The notes under the pieces are model-generated. The model was not told the origin of the DNA and searched no databases. It saw only the letters and a program-made list of their open reading frames with translations. A program made the translations under genes and the position numbers. 30,455 nt of DNA, from positions 1 to 30,455 of the forward strand of contig VBFZ01000003.1 in assembly GCA_005880805.1 (NCBI GenBank), in the 5' to 3' direction. This document shows, piece after piece, positions 1-7,892 of this stretch (the stretch's first letter is position 1; each line of letters begins with the position of its first letter). The DNA is from Chloroflexota bacterium (GTDB lineage Bacteria; Chloroflexota; Limnocylindria; Limnocylindrales; CSP1-4).

Positions 1-1195
1 CGACGTCGCCCGGATCGCCGATCGAGTCGAGCCGGTCCTCCATCGACTCCATCGCCTGCAGGCGGGCCATCTGCTCCAACGCGCCATCGAGGCCGAGCGG
101 CTGGTCGCCGCTGAACCGGTAGCGATCGCCGAGGCCCTCGGGTAACAGCTCGTCGAGCGTGGCTGCCAACTGCGCCAGGTCCCAGCGCAAGCGGTCGTCG
201 CGAAGGAGCGCATCGACCATCGACTGCAGCTCCGCACGTTGCTCGGGGGTCATCGAGCGAAGCAGCGACTGCATCGCAGCCATCCGCTGGGCCAACTGCT
301 CGATGATGTCGTCGAGATTCCGCGCCCCCGGGAAGAATCGGCCGTGCTTCTGGAGGAACTCGCTCGCATCCGGGTCGCCACCCGCGAGGCGTTCCTGGAG
401 GAGGCGGTTCAGGTCACGGACCATGTCGCGGTTCGCCGCCAGGTCCTCGGGCGTGATGCCCTTGATCGCGTCCGAGAGGCCGCTCACGAACTGGTCGAGG
501 ACCTGCCGCTGGAGCTGGGCGACGAGCCCGTTGAAGCGGTCGCGCGCCTCCGGCTCGAGGAAGTCGTACTCCTGCAGTCCGCGGATCCGGCCGCCCAGCT
601 CGGATGGCAGCGCGTCGAGCTGGTCGAGACGCTTCGCCGCCATGTCGCGCAGCATGTTTCGTAACTGGGGATTGTCGGGCCGGTTGCGCTCCCTGCCCGA
701 CTCCGGTCCGTTCACCGGCCCTTCCCGAGATGCCTCGTCGAGCCGTCGCTCGATGCCCGACCGCTCCGTCGCCTCAATGTCGTCGAGCTGGCGCCGCACG
801 TCGGCCAGGACGTCGCCCAGCTTGTAGCGGTCGAGGAGCTCCTGCCGGCGCTGGCGAAGTCGCTCCATCATGTCCTGCAGCCCACGCAGGTCCTGGCGCG
901 TCGGGTCGCCCGACTTCCAGCCGCGATCCATCAGGCGACGCAGCGCGGCCGAAAGATCGCCTTCCGCCATCAGGTCGTCGGCCAGCGCGTCCATGATCTC
1001 GTCCGCCTCGAGATCCGGCAGGTTCTGACTACCGTCCCACGCCCGGAATCGCGCCTCGCGAGCCAGCGTACCTTCGCGTGAGTCGCGCAAGAAGGTTTGC
1101 CCGCAGCTCCTGCTTGACGGTCCGCGGCCGCTGCGGCTCGCCCGCGCCTCGCGAAGGTCGCGCAGGTCGCGCCGGTCCGGGCTGTAGAAGCTCAC
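1..1195 (-). CDS. VWA-domain-containing protein, N-terminal part (3' end outside window)
   Basis: The minus frame is open from a GTG at 1195 to the left edge, giving 398 residues. A GAGGGA ribosome site lies five bases before the GTG. From about residue 46 the protein reads RFRAWDGSQNLPDLEADEIM and then a stretch of alternating helices rich in Leu, Arg and Asp. This is the helical N-terminal region of a VWA protein family usually encoded beside a MoxR/ChlI-like ATPase; the VWA domain itself would lie beyond the window. The ATPase gene ends 31 bases upstream, so the two are probably one operon and one ATPase/VWA machine (inference). The first 40 or so residues do not look native. They cover a 52-bp sequence copied from the 5' part of the ATPase gene but read in another frame, so the start is uncertain; an in-frame TTG lies at about residue 33. 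The opposite strand is also open over much of this region, but those frames are Arg/Ser-rich shadows. Confidence 0.8.
   Translation of the reverse strand, partial: MSFYSPDRRDLRDLREARASRSGRGPSSRSCGQTFLRDSREGTLAREARFRAWDGSQNLPDLEADEIMDALADDLMAEGDLSAALRRLMDRGWKSGDPTRQDLRGLQDMMERLRQRRQELLDRYKLGDVLADVRRQLDDIEATERSGIERRLDEASREGPVNGPESGRERNRPDNPQLRNMLRDMAAKRLDQLDALPSELGGRIRGLQEYDFLEPEARDRFNGLVAQLQRQVLDQFVSGLSDAIKGITPEDLAANRDMVRDLNRLLQERLAGGDPDASEFLQKHGRFFPGARNLDDIIEQLAQRMAAMQSLLRSMTPEQRAELQSMVDALLRDDRLRWDLAQLAATLDELLPEGLGDRYRFSGDQPLGLDGALEQMARLQAMESMEDRLDSIGDPGDV
1080..1131. repeat. 52-bp direct repeat, copy A
   Basis: This stretch matches 2574-2625 at 51 of 52 positions; the only difference is G at 1119 against A at 2613. 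It lies within the first 40 codons of the VWA gene. In that frame it does not encode the RPRTVKQELRANLLARL peptide of the ATPase. The near identity points to recent duplication or gene conversion. Confidence 0.93.
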
Positions 1196-1226
1196 CTTCG
1201 TCCCTCGCCCGCGACCGAGTCGACCA

Positions 1227-2699
1227 CTACCGCCGGTAGATCACGCCAGCGCCTGCCCGCTCCTTGTTCAGGCGGCGCTGGAGATGGAGACCTTCGAGGA
1301 CGAACTCGACGGCCGAGGCGATGACCGCAGGCGAGCCACCGGCCGCCGGCCAGCCGTCCGGCCCGTCGGCGGAGTCGAGCGCTCCGAGCTGGCGGACCGC
1401 GTCGGCAAGGCCGGGGATGTCGCGCATCCAGCGGACGTACTGCCGGGACGGCACCCGCTCACCCGTCTCCATGACGAGTCCGTTCTCGAACGCATTGACG
1501 ACGTCGTCGAGGTCGTCGAGCGACAGGCGCTGGTTGAAGGTCGCGAACAGGGCCTTGGTGATGAGGCGCTCGACGATCCGCTCCTCGGGCGCTTCGTCGC
1601 CGACCGTCTCGAACTCGACCTTTCCTGCGGTCGAGGCGATGACGGCCCCGAGATCCGACACCCTGGGCGCGCCAACCTCCTCGCCGAGCCGGATCGCCCG
1701 CTTGAGCGCCGCCGCCTCGAGCACCTCCGCGTTGGCGACCGAGACCCGGACGCTCACGCCGCTGCGCTGGCTGATCTCCGGCGCGCGCCGGGCAAGGTGC
1801 GTCAGCTCGGCGATCAACTCCTCCATGAACGGCGGCGTGACGACGGTCGGCACGCCCTCCTCGGGCGGGAATCGCAGCCGCTCCTGGCGAACGATCGCCA
1901 TCTCGTGGTCGAGCGTGTGCGGGTAGTGCGTCCGGATCTGTGAGCCCAGCCGGTCCTTGAGCGGCGTGATGATGCGTCCACGGCTGGTGTAGTCCTCGGG
2001 GTTGGCGCTGGCGACGACGAACAGGTCGAGCGGCAGCCGGATCGTGAAGCCGCGGATCTGGATGTCACGTTCCTCGAGCACGTTGAGCAGGCCGACCTGG
2101 ATCCGCTCGGCGAGGTCGGGCAGCTCGTTGATCGCGAAGATGCCGCGGTTGCAGTGCGGGATCAGCCCGTAGTGGAGCGTCAGCTCGTCGGACAGGTAGC
2201 GGCCCTCGGCCACCCGGATCGGATCCACCTCGCCGATCAGGTCGGCGATCGTGATGTCGGGCGTCGCGAGCTTCTCGCCATACCTCCGGTCGCGTGACAG
2301 CCAGTCGATCGGCGTGGCCTCGCCCAGCTCGGCGACGATCGCCTTGCCCGCCGGACTCAGCGGCGCGAAGGGGTCGTCGTTCAGGTGGCCACCGCGGACG
2401 ACCGGAATGACGTCGTCCAGCAGCCCCACGAGCAGGCGCGCGAGGCGCGTCTTGGCCTGCCCCCGCTCGCCGAGGAAGACGAGGTCCTGGCCGGCCAGGA
2501 TCGCGTTCTCGATGGCGGGCAGGACCGTCTCGTCGAAACCGACGATCCCGGGGAAGACCGCCACGCCTTCTCCGAGTCGCGCAAGAAGGTTTGCCCGCAG
2601 CTCCTGCTTGACAGTCCGCGGCCGCCAGCCGGAGGCCCGCAGCTCCCCCAGGGTGATCGGACGGATGTCGGGCTGCTGGGTGTCGGCGGGGACGTTCAC
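1227..2699 (-). CDS. AAA+ ATPase of the ChlI/MoxR type (magnesium chelatase-like)
   Basis: This is a 490-residue AAA+ ATPase. The P-loop GERGQAKT is at about residues 77-84. Downstream come a Walker-B-like segment (FAINELPDL), LLNVLEERDIQIRG, and a sensor region with VASANPEDYTSRGRI, all typical of ChlI/MoxR chaperone ATPases. These act with VWA proteins to remodel or insert cofactors into target proteins, and a VWA gene follows 31 bases downstream. I chose GTG at 2699, preceded by GAGG eight bases upstream. A longer open frame reaches 2921, but its extra Arg/Pro-rich residues have no family character. Bases 2574-2625, coding for residues 26-42, are duplicated inside the VWA gene. It is not clearly bchI, because no porphyrin or chlorophyll genes are nearby. 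The target protein is unknown. Confidence 0.87.
   Translation of the reverse strand: MNVPADTQQPDIRPITLGELRASGWRPRTVKQELRANLLARLGEGVAVFPGIVGFDETVLPAIENAILAGQDLVFLGERGQAKTRLARLLVGLLDDVIPVVRGGHLNDDPFAPLSPAGKAIVAELGEATPIDWLSRDRRYGEKLATPDITIADLIGEVDPIRVAEGRYLSDELTLHYGLIPHCNRGIFAINELPDLAERIQVGLLNVLEERDIQIRGFTIRLPLDLFVVASANPEDYTSRGRIITPLKDRLGSQIRTHYPHTLDHEMAIVRQERLRFPPEEGVPTVVTPPFMEELIAELTHLARRAPEISQRSGVSVRVSVANAEVLEAAALKRAIRLGEEVGAPRVSDLGAVIASTAGKVEFETVGDEAPEERIVERLITKALFATFNQRLSLDDLDDVVNAFENGLVMETGERVPSRQYVRWMRDIPGLADAVRQLGALDSADGPDGWPAAGGSPAVIASAVEFVLEGLHLQRRLNKERAGAGVIYRR
2574..2625. repeat. 52-bp direct repeat, copy B
   Basis: This is the in-frame partner of the copy at 1080-1131. Here it encodes RPRTVKQELRANLLARL in the ATPase, a sensible helix just before the AAA core, so this copy is probably the original. 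Confidence 0.93.
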
Positions 2700-3111
2700 G
2701 CGCGGGGCCTCAGTCGGACGGGAAGCCGGGCGATGGCCCGGGCTCGCAGCGTACGCGGCGGTCGCGAGGTGCGTCAAACGGAGGCCCACAGGCGTGTCAA
2801 GGCCGTCCACCGATCGGCGGCCGGCGGGTCGCGGACGTTCGGATGGTGCTCGGATGCAACGTTCGTGGTGCGTTCTTGCAACGCAGACGGAACGTTCGGG
2901 CCAGATCGTCGTTGGTACCAAAGGGACGCCGGCAGGCTATCGTTGCCGCAACTGTTGACGCGGTCCGCGTGACCGCATTCCCTGCGCCGACGCACGTCCC
3001 GCAATCACTGCGCCGGCGCTGTCGCGTTTGTGCCCTCGCGACCCCGCTCCATACCCCGTGGATGGCGCTTCGTCGTGCGGGCCGATTCAGAACCCGCATC
3101 AGGGGGAATCA
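2700..3111. other. Intergenic region between divergent genes
   Basis: These 412 bases separate the divergent ATPase and RlpA-like genes. No convincing gene is present; the open frames here are short and Arg-rich. The stretch holds one possible minus-strand promoter (2748-2777), a 10-bp palindrome ttggtaccaa (2912-2921), and three copies of acgttcg at 2835, 2859 and 2892. An imperfect inverted repeat tgcgtt/aacgca lies near 2868-2885. Any of these could be regulator sites, but none matches an operator I know. Confidence 0.5.
2748..2777 (-). promoter_or_regulatory. Possible promoter for the ATPase-VWA pair
   Basis: On the minus strand TTGACG is followed after 18 bases by TACGCT, about 50 bases upstream of the chosen GTG at 2699. 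The -35 box is good; the -10 box matches only three of six consensus bases, so the call is tentative. Confidence 0.3.
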
Positions 3112-3669
3112 TTGGCGGTACGACGAGCGGGAGCGTTAGCTCTCGGATTGACGCTGTTCGCGACGACAGCCACGGCCGTCTCTCAGGCACCCGTGGAGCC
3201 TGTTGCCCAGCGCGAATTCCGTCCCTTCACTCCGCAGACGGCCGCAGCGGACCTGGCCGCGGCCGAGCCACCGTCTTCGACCGGCACCCTCCAACCACCC
3301 ATCGCCGACTTCCCGACCGGTCCCTACGACCCGGAGCTGGCACCCAACCTGCCCGACCCGCAGCCAGGCAGCATTCGCATCAAGCGCGCCATCTGGCAGC
3401 ACGACCCGGAAATCAGCTGGTATGGGCCGGGCTTTTACGGGAAGCGGACCGCCTGTGGCCAGGCGATGACGACCTCATTGATCGGCGTCGCCCATCGGAC
3501 GCTTCCGTGCGGGACCGTCGTGATCTTTCGCTGGAACGGCCTCATCGTGCGGGCGCCGGTCGTCGATCGCGGTCCCTACGTCAGCGGTCGGATCTGGGAC
3601 ATGACCGCGGGCTTGTGCGCGGCGTTACGCCACTGCTTTACCGGGCCGATCGACTGGCGGCTGGCCTGA
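3112..3669 (+). CDS. Secreted RlpA-like double-psi beta-barrel protein
   Basis: The protein has 185 residues. It starts at TTG 3112 because AGGGGG sits five bases upstream and the sequence then gives a textbook signal peptide (AVRRAGALALGLTLFATTA). An earlier in-frame ATG at 3028 would bury that signal. A Pro/Ala-rich linker follows. The C-terminal 75 or so residues form an RlpA-like domain: SWYGPGFYGKRTACGQ, then AHRTLPCGTVV, then VDRGPYVSGRIWDM, including the conserved Asp of DRGPY. In RlpA this fold binds or cleaves peptidoglycan glycan strands. There is no SPOR domain, so this is a minimal RlpA-like protein whose activity cannot be assumed. Two added cysteine pairs (TACGQ/LPCGT and LCAALRHC) suggest disulfides outside the cytoplasm. 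It is transcribed divergently from the ATPase gene and convergently with the next gene. Confidence 0.83.
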   Translation: MAVRRAGALALGLTLFATTATAVSQAPVEPVAQREFRPFTPQTAAADLAAAEPPSSTGTLQPPIADFPTGPYDPELAPNLPDPQPGSIRIKRAIWQHDPEISWYGPGFYGKRTACGQAMTTSLIGVAHRTLPCGTVVIFRWNGLIVRAPVVDRGPYVSGRIWDMTAGLCAALRHCFTGPIDWRLA

Positions 3670-3698
3670 CGATTCGGGTCCCCTGGCACCCGCGAGCC

Positions 3699-4550
3699 TT
3701 AACCGCGGTTGCGGGCGCGGCCGGTGACGAACCAGACGGCCGCTCCGGCAAGGAGACCCGCTCCGACGGCCAGTCCGACGATCAGCGGTGTCCGATCGCC
3801 CGCGGTCGCCGAGGCAGGCGGAGGGGATGCCTCAGGCCCGGGGCTCTGCGAGGGGCTCGAGGCCGGAGCTGACGCCGATCCTCCGGCCGGTGATCCGGAG
3901 GCCGCGTATGACGGCGCCGCGCCCGGCGCGACGAGCGTGAAGTCGCCAAAGTCCGTGACGACCGCGATGAACGTCGAGCCGATGCCGGCCGGGGTCGTCT
4001 TGAGCGGCTGCCAGGACCCGTTCACAAATCGCTCGACCGTCGCCTCCGCCAGGTTCCCCGGCCCCCGGAGGACCACGCTGACGAGTGCCGAGGCCTGTGC
4101 GGCGAGCGGCTGTCCATTCTGGTCGGCGACCGTGATCCGATAGACGTTGCCCTCGATGTGGCCGTCGGTCGGCGAGCTCGCTGCGGGGATCGGCGCGACC
4201 GACATGCGAATCTCCGTCGTGCCGGACGGCAAGACCAGGGCGCCCGGTGGCCCGAAGAGCTGCGCCTGGGGCGGGAGTTCCTTGGTGCCGATCGCCAGCA
4301 ACGGACTCCGCTCGCCCTTGACCTGGACGGTTGCCATATCGCTCGTGGGGTCGCCGTGCTCGCCTGGCGGCGGTGACAGCCACTTGTAAGCGTCGACCGG
4401 GAACACGCCGTCGTAAAGCGGGGGCCTCATCGCCGGGCCTGTCGCCTGAGCAAGCGCGATCACGAACAGGCCAACCAAGAGGCTGGACACGCCTGCCCGG
4501 ACAGCCACTTCCCCGCTGCCGCTCGTTTCTCGCGCGGCGATCACAGCCAC
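3699..4550 (-). CDS. Membrane protein with two anchors, PPLYDGV family (paralogue 1)
   Basis: This 283-residue protein has a transmembrane segment at about residues 18-38, a beta-rich outside domain, a Pro/Ser/Ala-rich linker and a second transmembrane segment near the C-terminus (about 257-276), ending in basic residues. No known function is recognised. It is clearly paralogous to the protein at 6670-7440: both have PPLYDGV followed by LSPPPG just after the first anchor, then PPQAQL, NVYR and GDF in the same order. It is the last gene of the minus-strand operon. It starts at GTG 4550, overlapping the protease gene by 10 bases, or at GTG 4544, which would make a GTGA stop/start overlap. The conserved block after the first helix suggests a shared partner in the envelope (inference). 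Confidence 0.75.
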   Translation of the reverse strand: MAVIAARETSGSGEVAVRAGVSSLLVGLFVIALAQATGPAMRPPLYDGVFPVDAYKWLSPPPGEHGDPTSDMATVQVKGERSPLLAIGTKELPPQAQLFGPPGALVLPSGTTEIRMSVAPIPAASSPTDGHIEGNVYRITVADQNGQPLAAQASALVSVVLRGPGNLAEATVERFVNGSWQPLKTTPAGIGSTFIAVVTDFGDFTLVAPGAAPSYAASGSPAGGSASAPASSPSQSPGPEASPPPASATAGDRTPLIVGLAVGAGLLAGAAVWFVTGRARNRG

Positions 4551-5140
4551 CAGGTCGCGAGGTCGGCCAGCGTATGTGCGATCGCGGGCGCCGCGACCCC
4601 GCCGCTCACGAGCCGAAGGCCGGCCAGCCAGAGCCCGACGCCGAGGTCAAGCGGCACCACGTGCCAGCCGTAGAGCGGCACGTGGATCAGTGCGAAGAGG
4701 ACGCTCGTGAGGACAACAGCCATGGTGACCCCGCCCACGCGAGCCAGCGCATCCAACAGCACGCCGCGCAGGACGAGCTCCTCGGCGGTGGCCACAAGGA
4801 TTGTCGCCAGGGCCCACGGGAGGAAATCGAGGGCGGGTCGCAGGGCAATTACTGGACCGGTCGCGCGCGCGAGCAGGGCGAGGCCCACCAGCACGCCACC
4901 TCCGGCCACCCCGATCGCGACCGACGACGTGCGCGTCAGCGCAACCCGCTGGCTCCCAACAAATGCCACGCCCAGCAGCGCGATTCCGAACGCGAGGCCG
5001 ATCTCCACGCCGTCGCGGGCATCCGACGCGACGGCCACCCAACGGACCGCGACGGCCAGAAGGAGGCCTGCCGTCAGCAGGACGGGCCGCAGCATGGGTC
5101 GAGCGTTTTCGGCTGCGGGGCGAGCCCACGCGATCGTCAT
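4541..5140 (-). CDS. CPBP-family intramembrane protease (Abi/Rce1-like)
   Basis: This is a 199-residue polytopic membrane protein. The family's motif residues are present in order: the glutamate pair in AEELVLRG (EExxxR), then FALIHVPLYGW (FxxxH), then a final His in AHTLAD. CPBP proteins are membrane-embedded proteases related to Rce1. In bacteria they process peptides or signalling proteins, or give immunity to bacteriocins. The ATG at 5140 overlaps the TGA of the upstream binding-protein gene as ATGA, so translation is coupled; longer upstream starts in this frame would overlap that gene heavily. Its place in an envelope operon with lipoproteins suggests it processes one of those products, but no substrate can be named. 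Confidence 0.83.
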   Translation of the reverse strand: MTIAWARPAAENARPMLRPVLLTAGLLLAVAVRWVAVASDARDGVEIGLAFGIALLGVAFVGSQRVALTRTSSVAIGVAGGGVLVGLALLARATGPVIALRPALDFLPWALATILVATAEELVLRGVLLDALARVGGVTMAVVLTSVLFALIHVPLYGWHVVPLDLGVGLWLAGLRLVSGGVAAPAIAHTLADLATWWL

Positions 5141-6663
5141 TTCGGCAGTGGGACGAAGGCGACCGATCCCGTTGCATAGGTATTCGGCCACACGAACGTG
5201 TAGGAGCGGACCGCCTGCCACTGCCAGATCACCGCCGCTGCCCGCTCGTTCTGCCCGAGCGTCGCTTGCCCCGCCGAGAACCGCAGGCCGGCTCCGTTCG
5301 GGAGGGCGCCGTCCGGGAGGTCCACGGTGCGTGCGGCTGCGGCGATCCCTGCCGGATCGAGTCGTCCAGCCGCGACCGCATCTGGGAGAACATCGCGGAA
5401 CAGTGCCCACGCCGCGGAGAACCCGGACAGTCCTTCCTCCGTCGGTCCGGCGGCGGCACTGCCCTCCTCGACCGGACCTTTGATCGAGTCGGATTGGTTG
5501 CCGGAGCCGCCCGGTTGGGCGTCCCTGCCATACCCGCCGTACTCGCGTTCCTTCGGAGCCGGACTCGAGCCCGCACCGCCGGCACTGATCCAGGCTGTCG
5601 CCAGGCGGTCGTAGGTTGCCCGGGCCGTCGGGCTGAGCGCCGACGGCTGGAATCCGCCAGTCGGCCGGTCAGAGGCAAAGACACCTATCGCGTTCTGCCC
5701 AAGCTCGCCCGCGAAGTCGGGGCTGCACTCGGCCATGGTCGACCCGATGAGCGCGCCGACGTTGAGGCCTGCCGCCAGCATCGCCCGCCGAAAGGCGATC
5801 CCGTCCGGAATATGCGAGGCGAGGATCACGACGTCCGGTCGGGTGGACGACAGCTCGCTCATCAGGGCCGGCCATCGCGGCAGCGAGAGGTTGTAGGAGG
5901 CGCGGGCGACGACCGACAGCCCGGCCTCTGCGGCCGTTCTCGCGGCGGCGTCGGCCACCGATCGCGCGTATTCGTCCTCCGCATTGACGATGGCCACCCG
6001 CAGGTCGCCGGGTGTGGCCCCCAGCCGCGGCGCGAGTACGCGCGCAGCAAAGGCGGCAGAATTGGAGCCCAGGTTCGTGCCGCTCGCCCCGACCCGGAAG
6101 ACGAGCGGCAGCCCGCGGCCGGTCAGCTGATCCGCTACTGCGCCGGCCTCCCAGTAGACCAGGCCTGCGGCATCCGCGGCCTGGCTCGCCGCAATCGACA
6201 GGTCGGACGAGTAGGCGCCGATCACGAGGCTGATGCCATCGGACTTCAGCCCCGCCATGACCGCGGTCGCATCGTCACGGCTCGCGAGATCCCGGACGTC
6301 GAGGACGATCCGACGACCGCCGATTCCTCCGTCGGCGTTGGCGAAGTCGGCGGCGATCTGCACGCCCTTGAGCTGCTCGCCGGCGAGTCCGGCGGCATTG
6401 CCCTGCAGCGGGAAGACGGCACCGACCCGGATCGGCGCGGGTGGCGCGACAGTCACGGCCGATGGCGACGGACGAGCCGCCGGTTGGGCGCAGCCGGTCG
6501 CCACCAGAACCAGCAGAACCAGGCCGATGGCCGTCCAGGGCGCTATGGCGGCTCGACACGTTGGGCTCCCCAGCCTGGTCGGCCGGTTTGCGGCCGACGT
6601 CCACGCGCGACCCCCGCGCTGATTGTCGAACACGTTCACCTCCACCAAGTCGGCGTCAATCAT
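5137..6663 (-). CDS. ABC transporter substrate-binding lipoprotein, branched-chain amino acid (LivK) type
   Basis: The product has up to 508 residues. After a hydrophobic stretch ending in VATGC (lipidation Cys near residue 58) it shows the type I periplasmic-binding fold of the LivK family: IRVGAVFPLQGNAAGLAGEQ, DVRDLASRDD, VIGAYSSDLSIAAS and VVILASHIPDGIAF. The 45 or so residues before the signal are unusually long, so a later start is possible, but no ATG, GTG or TTG with a good ribosome site is evident there; ATG 6663 lies six bases after the previous stop. A Gly/Ser/Glu-rich low-complexity insert lies at about residues 340-390. No LivH, LivM, LivG or LivF gene is nearby, so the protein may act as an orphan receptor or a partner for the envelope proteins around it. 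The ligand is unknown. Confidence 0.83.
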   Translation of the reverse strand: MIDADLVEVNVFDNQRGGRAWTSAANRPTRLGSPTCRAAIAPWTAIGLVLLVLVATGCAQPAARPSPSAVTVAPPAPIRVGAVFPLQGNAAGLAGEQLKGVQIAADFANADGGIGGRRIVLDVRDLASRDDATAVMAGLKSDGISLVIGAYSSDLSIAASQAADAAGLVYWEAGAVADQLTGRGLPLVFRVGASGTNLGSNSAAFAARVLAPRLGATPGDLRVAIVNAEDEYARSVADAAARTAAEAGLSVVARASYNLSLPRWPALMSELSSTRPDVVILASHIPDGIAFRRAMLAAGLNVGALIGSTMAECSPDFAGELGQNAIGVFASDRPTGGFQPSALSPTARATYDRLATAWISAGGAGSSPAPKEREYGGYGRDAQPGGSGNQSDSIKGPVEEGSAAAGPTEEGLSGFSAAWALFRDVLPDAVAAGRLDPAGIAAAARTVDLPDGALPNGAGLRFSAGQATLGQNERAAAVIWQWQAVRSYTFVWPNTYATGSVAFVPLPK

Positions 6664-6669
6664 CGCGAC

Positions 6670-7440
6670 TCAACGCCGTCGGCGTTTTCGAGATGGCTTT
6701 CTGCGGCCCGGCAGTCGCTGTGCCGCTGCCACCTCGCTACGCCGTGCGCCTCGCGATCGGAGGCGTGTCCCCAGCACGAGGAGTACCGCGACCGAGGCGA
6801 CGGCGGTGAACAAGGCTGCGGCGAGCACCACTGGATCGAGCCCGAACGGACCTGACGACCGTCGGACCCCGACCGCAAAGTCGCCGAGCTCGCTGACACT
6901 CGCGGAAACCATCCCTGCGATCTCGTGCTCCGATGGCACCTCCTGCCATGCGGATTCGTTCCACCGCACCGTCGCCGGATTCGGGTCGGCGGTCGGGGCA
7001 CGCAGGAGCAGCGTGACCTCCGCCGCGGGCTTGAGCGGCGCGCCGGCCTGGTTCGTGACGGAGAACCGGTAGACGTTGCTCACCAGCACGAGGTCCGGCG
7101 GGGAGCTCGCCGGCGCCACCGGCTGAATCGATACGGTCACGGCCGTGCTCCCCGGCGGCAGCTGGAACGACCCGGCGCCCGCGACGAGCTGGGCCTGCGG
7201 CGGGCTCTCCGGGGTCGCGGCGACCAGCTCCGCGGACTGCCCACCCTGGACCGGCTCTGTTGCCGTGTACGACCTGGGTGAGCCCGGCGCGCCGGGCGGC
7301 GGCGAGAGATAGCGATACGGCTCCTCGACAACGACGCCGTCGTAAAGAGGAGGCGCGCGGTGCGGGGTGCCGAGCTGCGCGAAAGCGATGACCGCGACGC
7401 CCACGGCCAGGACGATGAGGCCCTCGGTGCGCTCCGTCAC
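6670..7440 (-). CDS. Membrane protein with two anchors, PPLYDGV family (paralogue 2)
   Basis: This 256-residue protein has an N-terminal membrane segment (LIVLAVGVAVIAFAQLG), the PPLYDGV and LSPPPG motifs, a beta-rich outside domain, a second membrane segment (about residues 207-228) and a strongly basic tail ending KRRRR. Topology and motif order match paralogue 1 at 3699-4550, but the Ser/Pro linker before the second helix is missing. The two genes flank the binding-protein and protease genes, so the operon carries this module twice. GTG 7440 overlaps the preceding stop as GTGA. No function is known to me; the motif pattern suggests a lineage-specific family. Confidence 0.77.
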   Translation of the reverse strand: MTERTEGLIVLAVGVAVIAFAQLGTPHRAPPLYDGVVVEEPYRYLSPPPGAPGSPRSYTATEPVQGGQSAELVAATPESPPQAQLVAGAGSFQLPPGSTAVTVSIQPVAPASSPPDLVLVSNVYRFSVTNQAGAPLKPAAEVTLLLRAPTADPNPATVRWNESAWQEVPSEHEIAGMVSASVSELGDFAVGVRRSSGPFGLDPVVLAAALFTAVASVAVLLVLGTRLRSRGARRSEVAAAQRLPGRRKPSRKRRRR

Positions 7441-7892
7441 TTCACGGTGAAGAACGTTTCCGGCGACCAGACGCGAGGGCTGAATGGCACGTGGTCGGCG
7501 GCCACGAACTCGGCCTTGACCACGTAGGTGCCCGGATGGACCGCGATGTCCTGCTCCAGGCCGTAGTTCATCGACACGAGGTTGTTATCGACGTAGAGGT
7601 GCACGTGACCCTGGTCGGGCCGAACGTTGGTCGTCGTCGCGGGCACGATCTGCGCGCCCTCGAGCGAGATCACGATATGTGCGGTGGTGCCCGTGATCGT
7701 CGAGCCCGCCGCAGGCTGCACGATCCCGATGACCGCCGGCGACGATGGGCGGCTGCCCGTCGCGCTCGGCGGAGCGCTGGCAGCGCTGGGAGAAGCGGGC
7801 GACGAGGCGCTCCCGCTGCAGCCGGCGACGACAGACGCCACGAGCCCCAGAACCAGCGCCAGCGCCAGAATCGCGCTCCGCGATCGCCTCAC
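7437..7892 (-). CDS. Small lipoprotein, DUF4399-like beta domain
   Basis: The protein has 151 residues. The signal peptide ends in VVAGC, with Cys25 as the lipidation site, followed by a Ser/Pro/Ala linker. The remaining 100 residues form a beta-rich domain with GHVHLYVDNNLVSMNYGLEQ and PGTYVVKAEFVAADHVPF. This resembles DUF4399-like domains, which pair a VHLYVD strand with a later LKAEF strand; function is unknown. Conserved His residues in GHVHLYVD and ADHVPF could bind a metal, which would fit the CopC-CopD gene just upstream (inference). GTG 7892 overlaps the CopC-CopD stop as GTGA. Confidence 0.77.
   Translation of the reverse strand: MRRSRSAILALALVLGLVASVVAGCSGSASSPASPSAASAPPSATGSRPSSPAVIGIVQPAAGSTITGTTAHIVISLEGAQIVPATTTNVRPDQGHVHLYVDNNLVSMNYGLEQDIAVHPGTYVVKAEFVAADHVPFSPRVWSPETFFTVK

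Noticed and set aside
1227..2699. Magnesium chelatase BchI for bacteriochlorophyll synthesis
   Set aside because: No pigment or cobalamin genes lie nearby. The family also covers general MoxR-like ATPases paired with VWA proteins, which fits the neighbour gene.
4801..6855. 684-codon plus-strand open frame across the binding-protein and protease genes
   Set aside because: Composition is that of an antisense shadow, and it spans several well-supported minus-strand genes and their overlaps.
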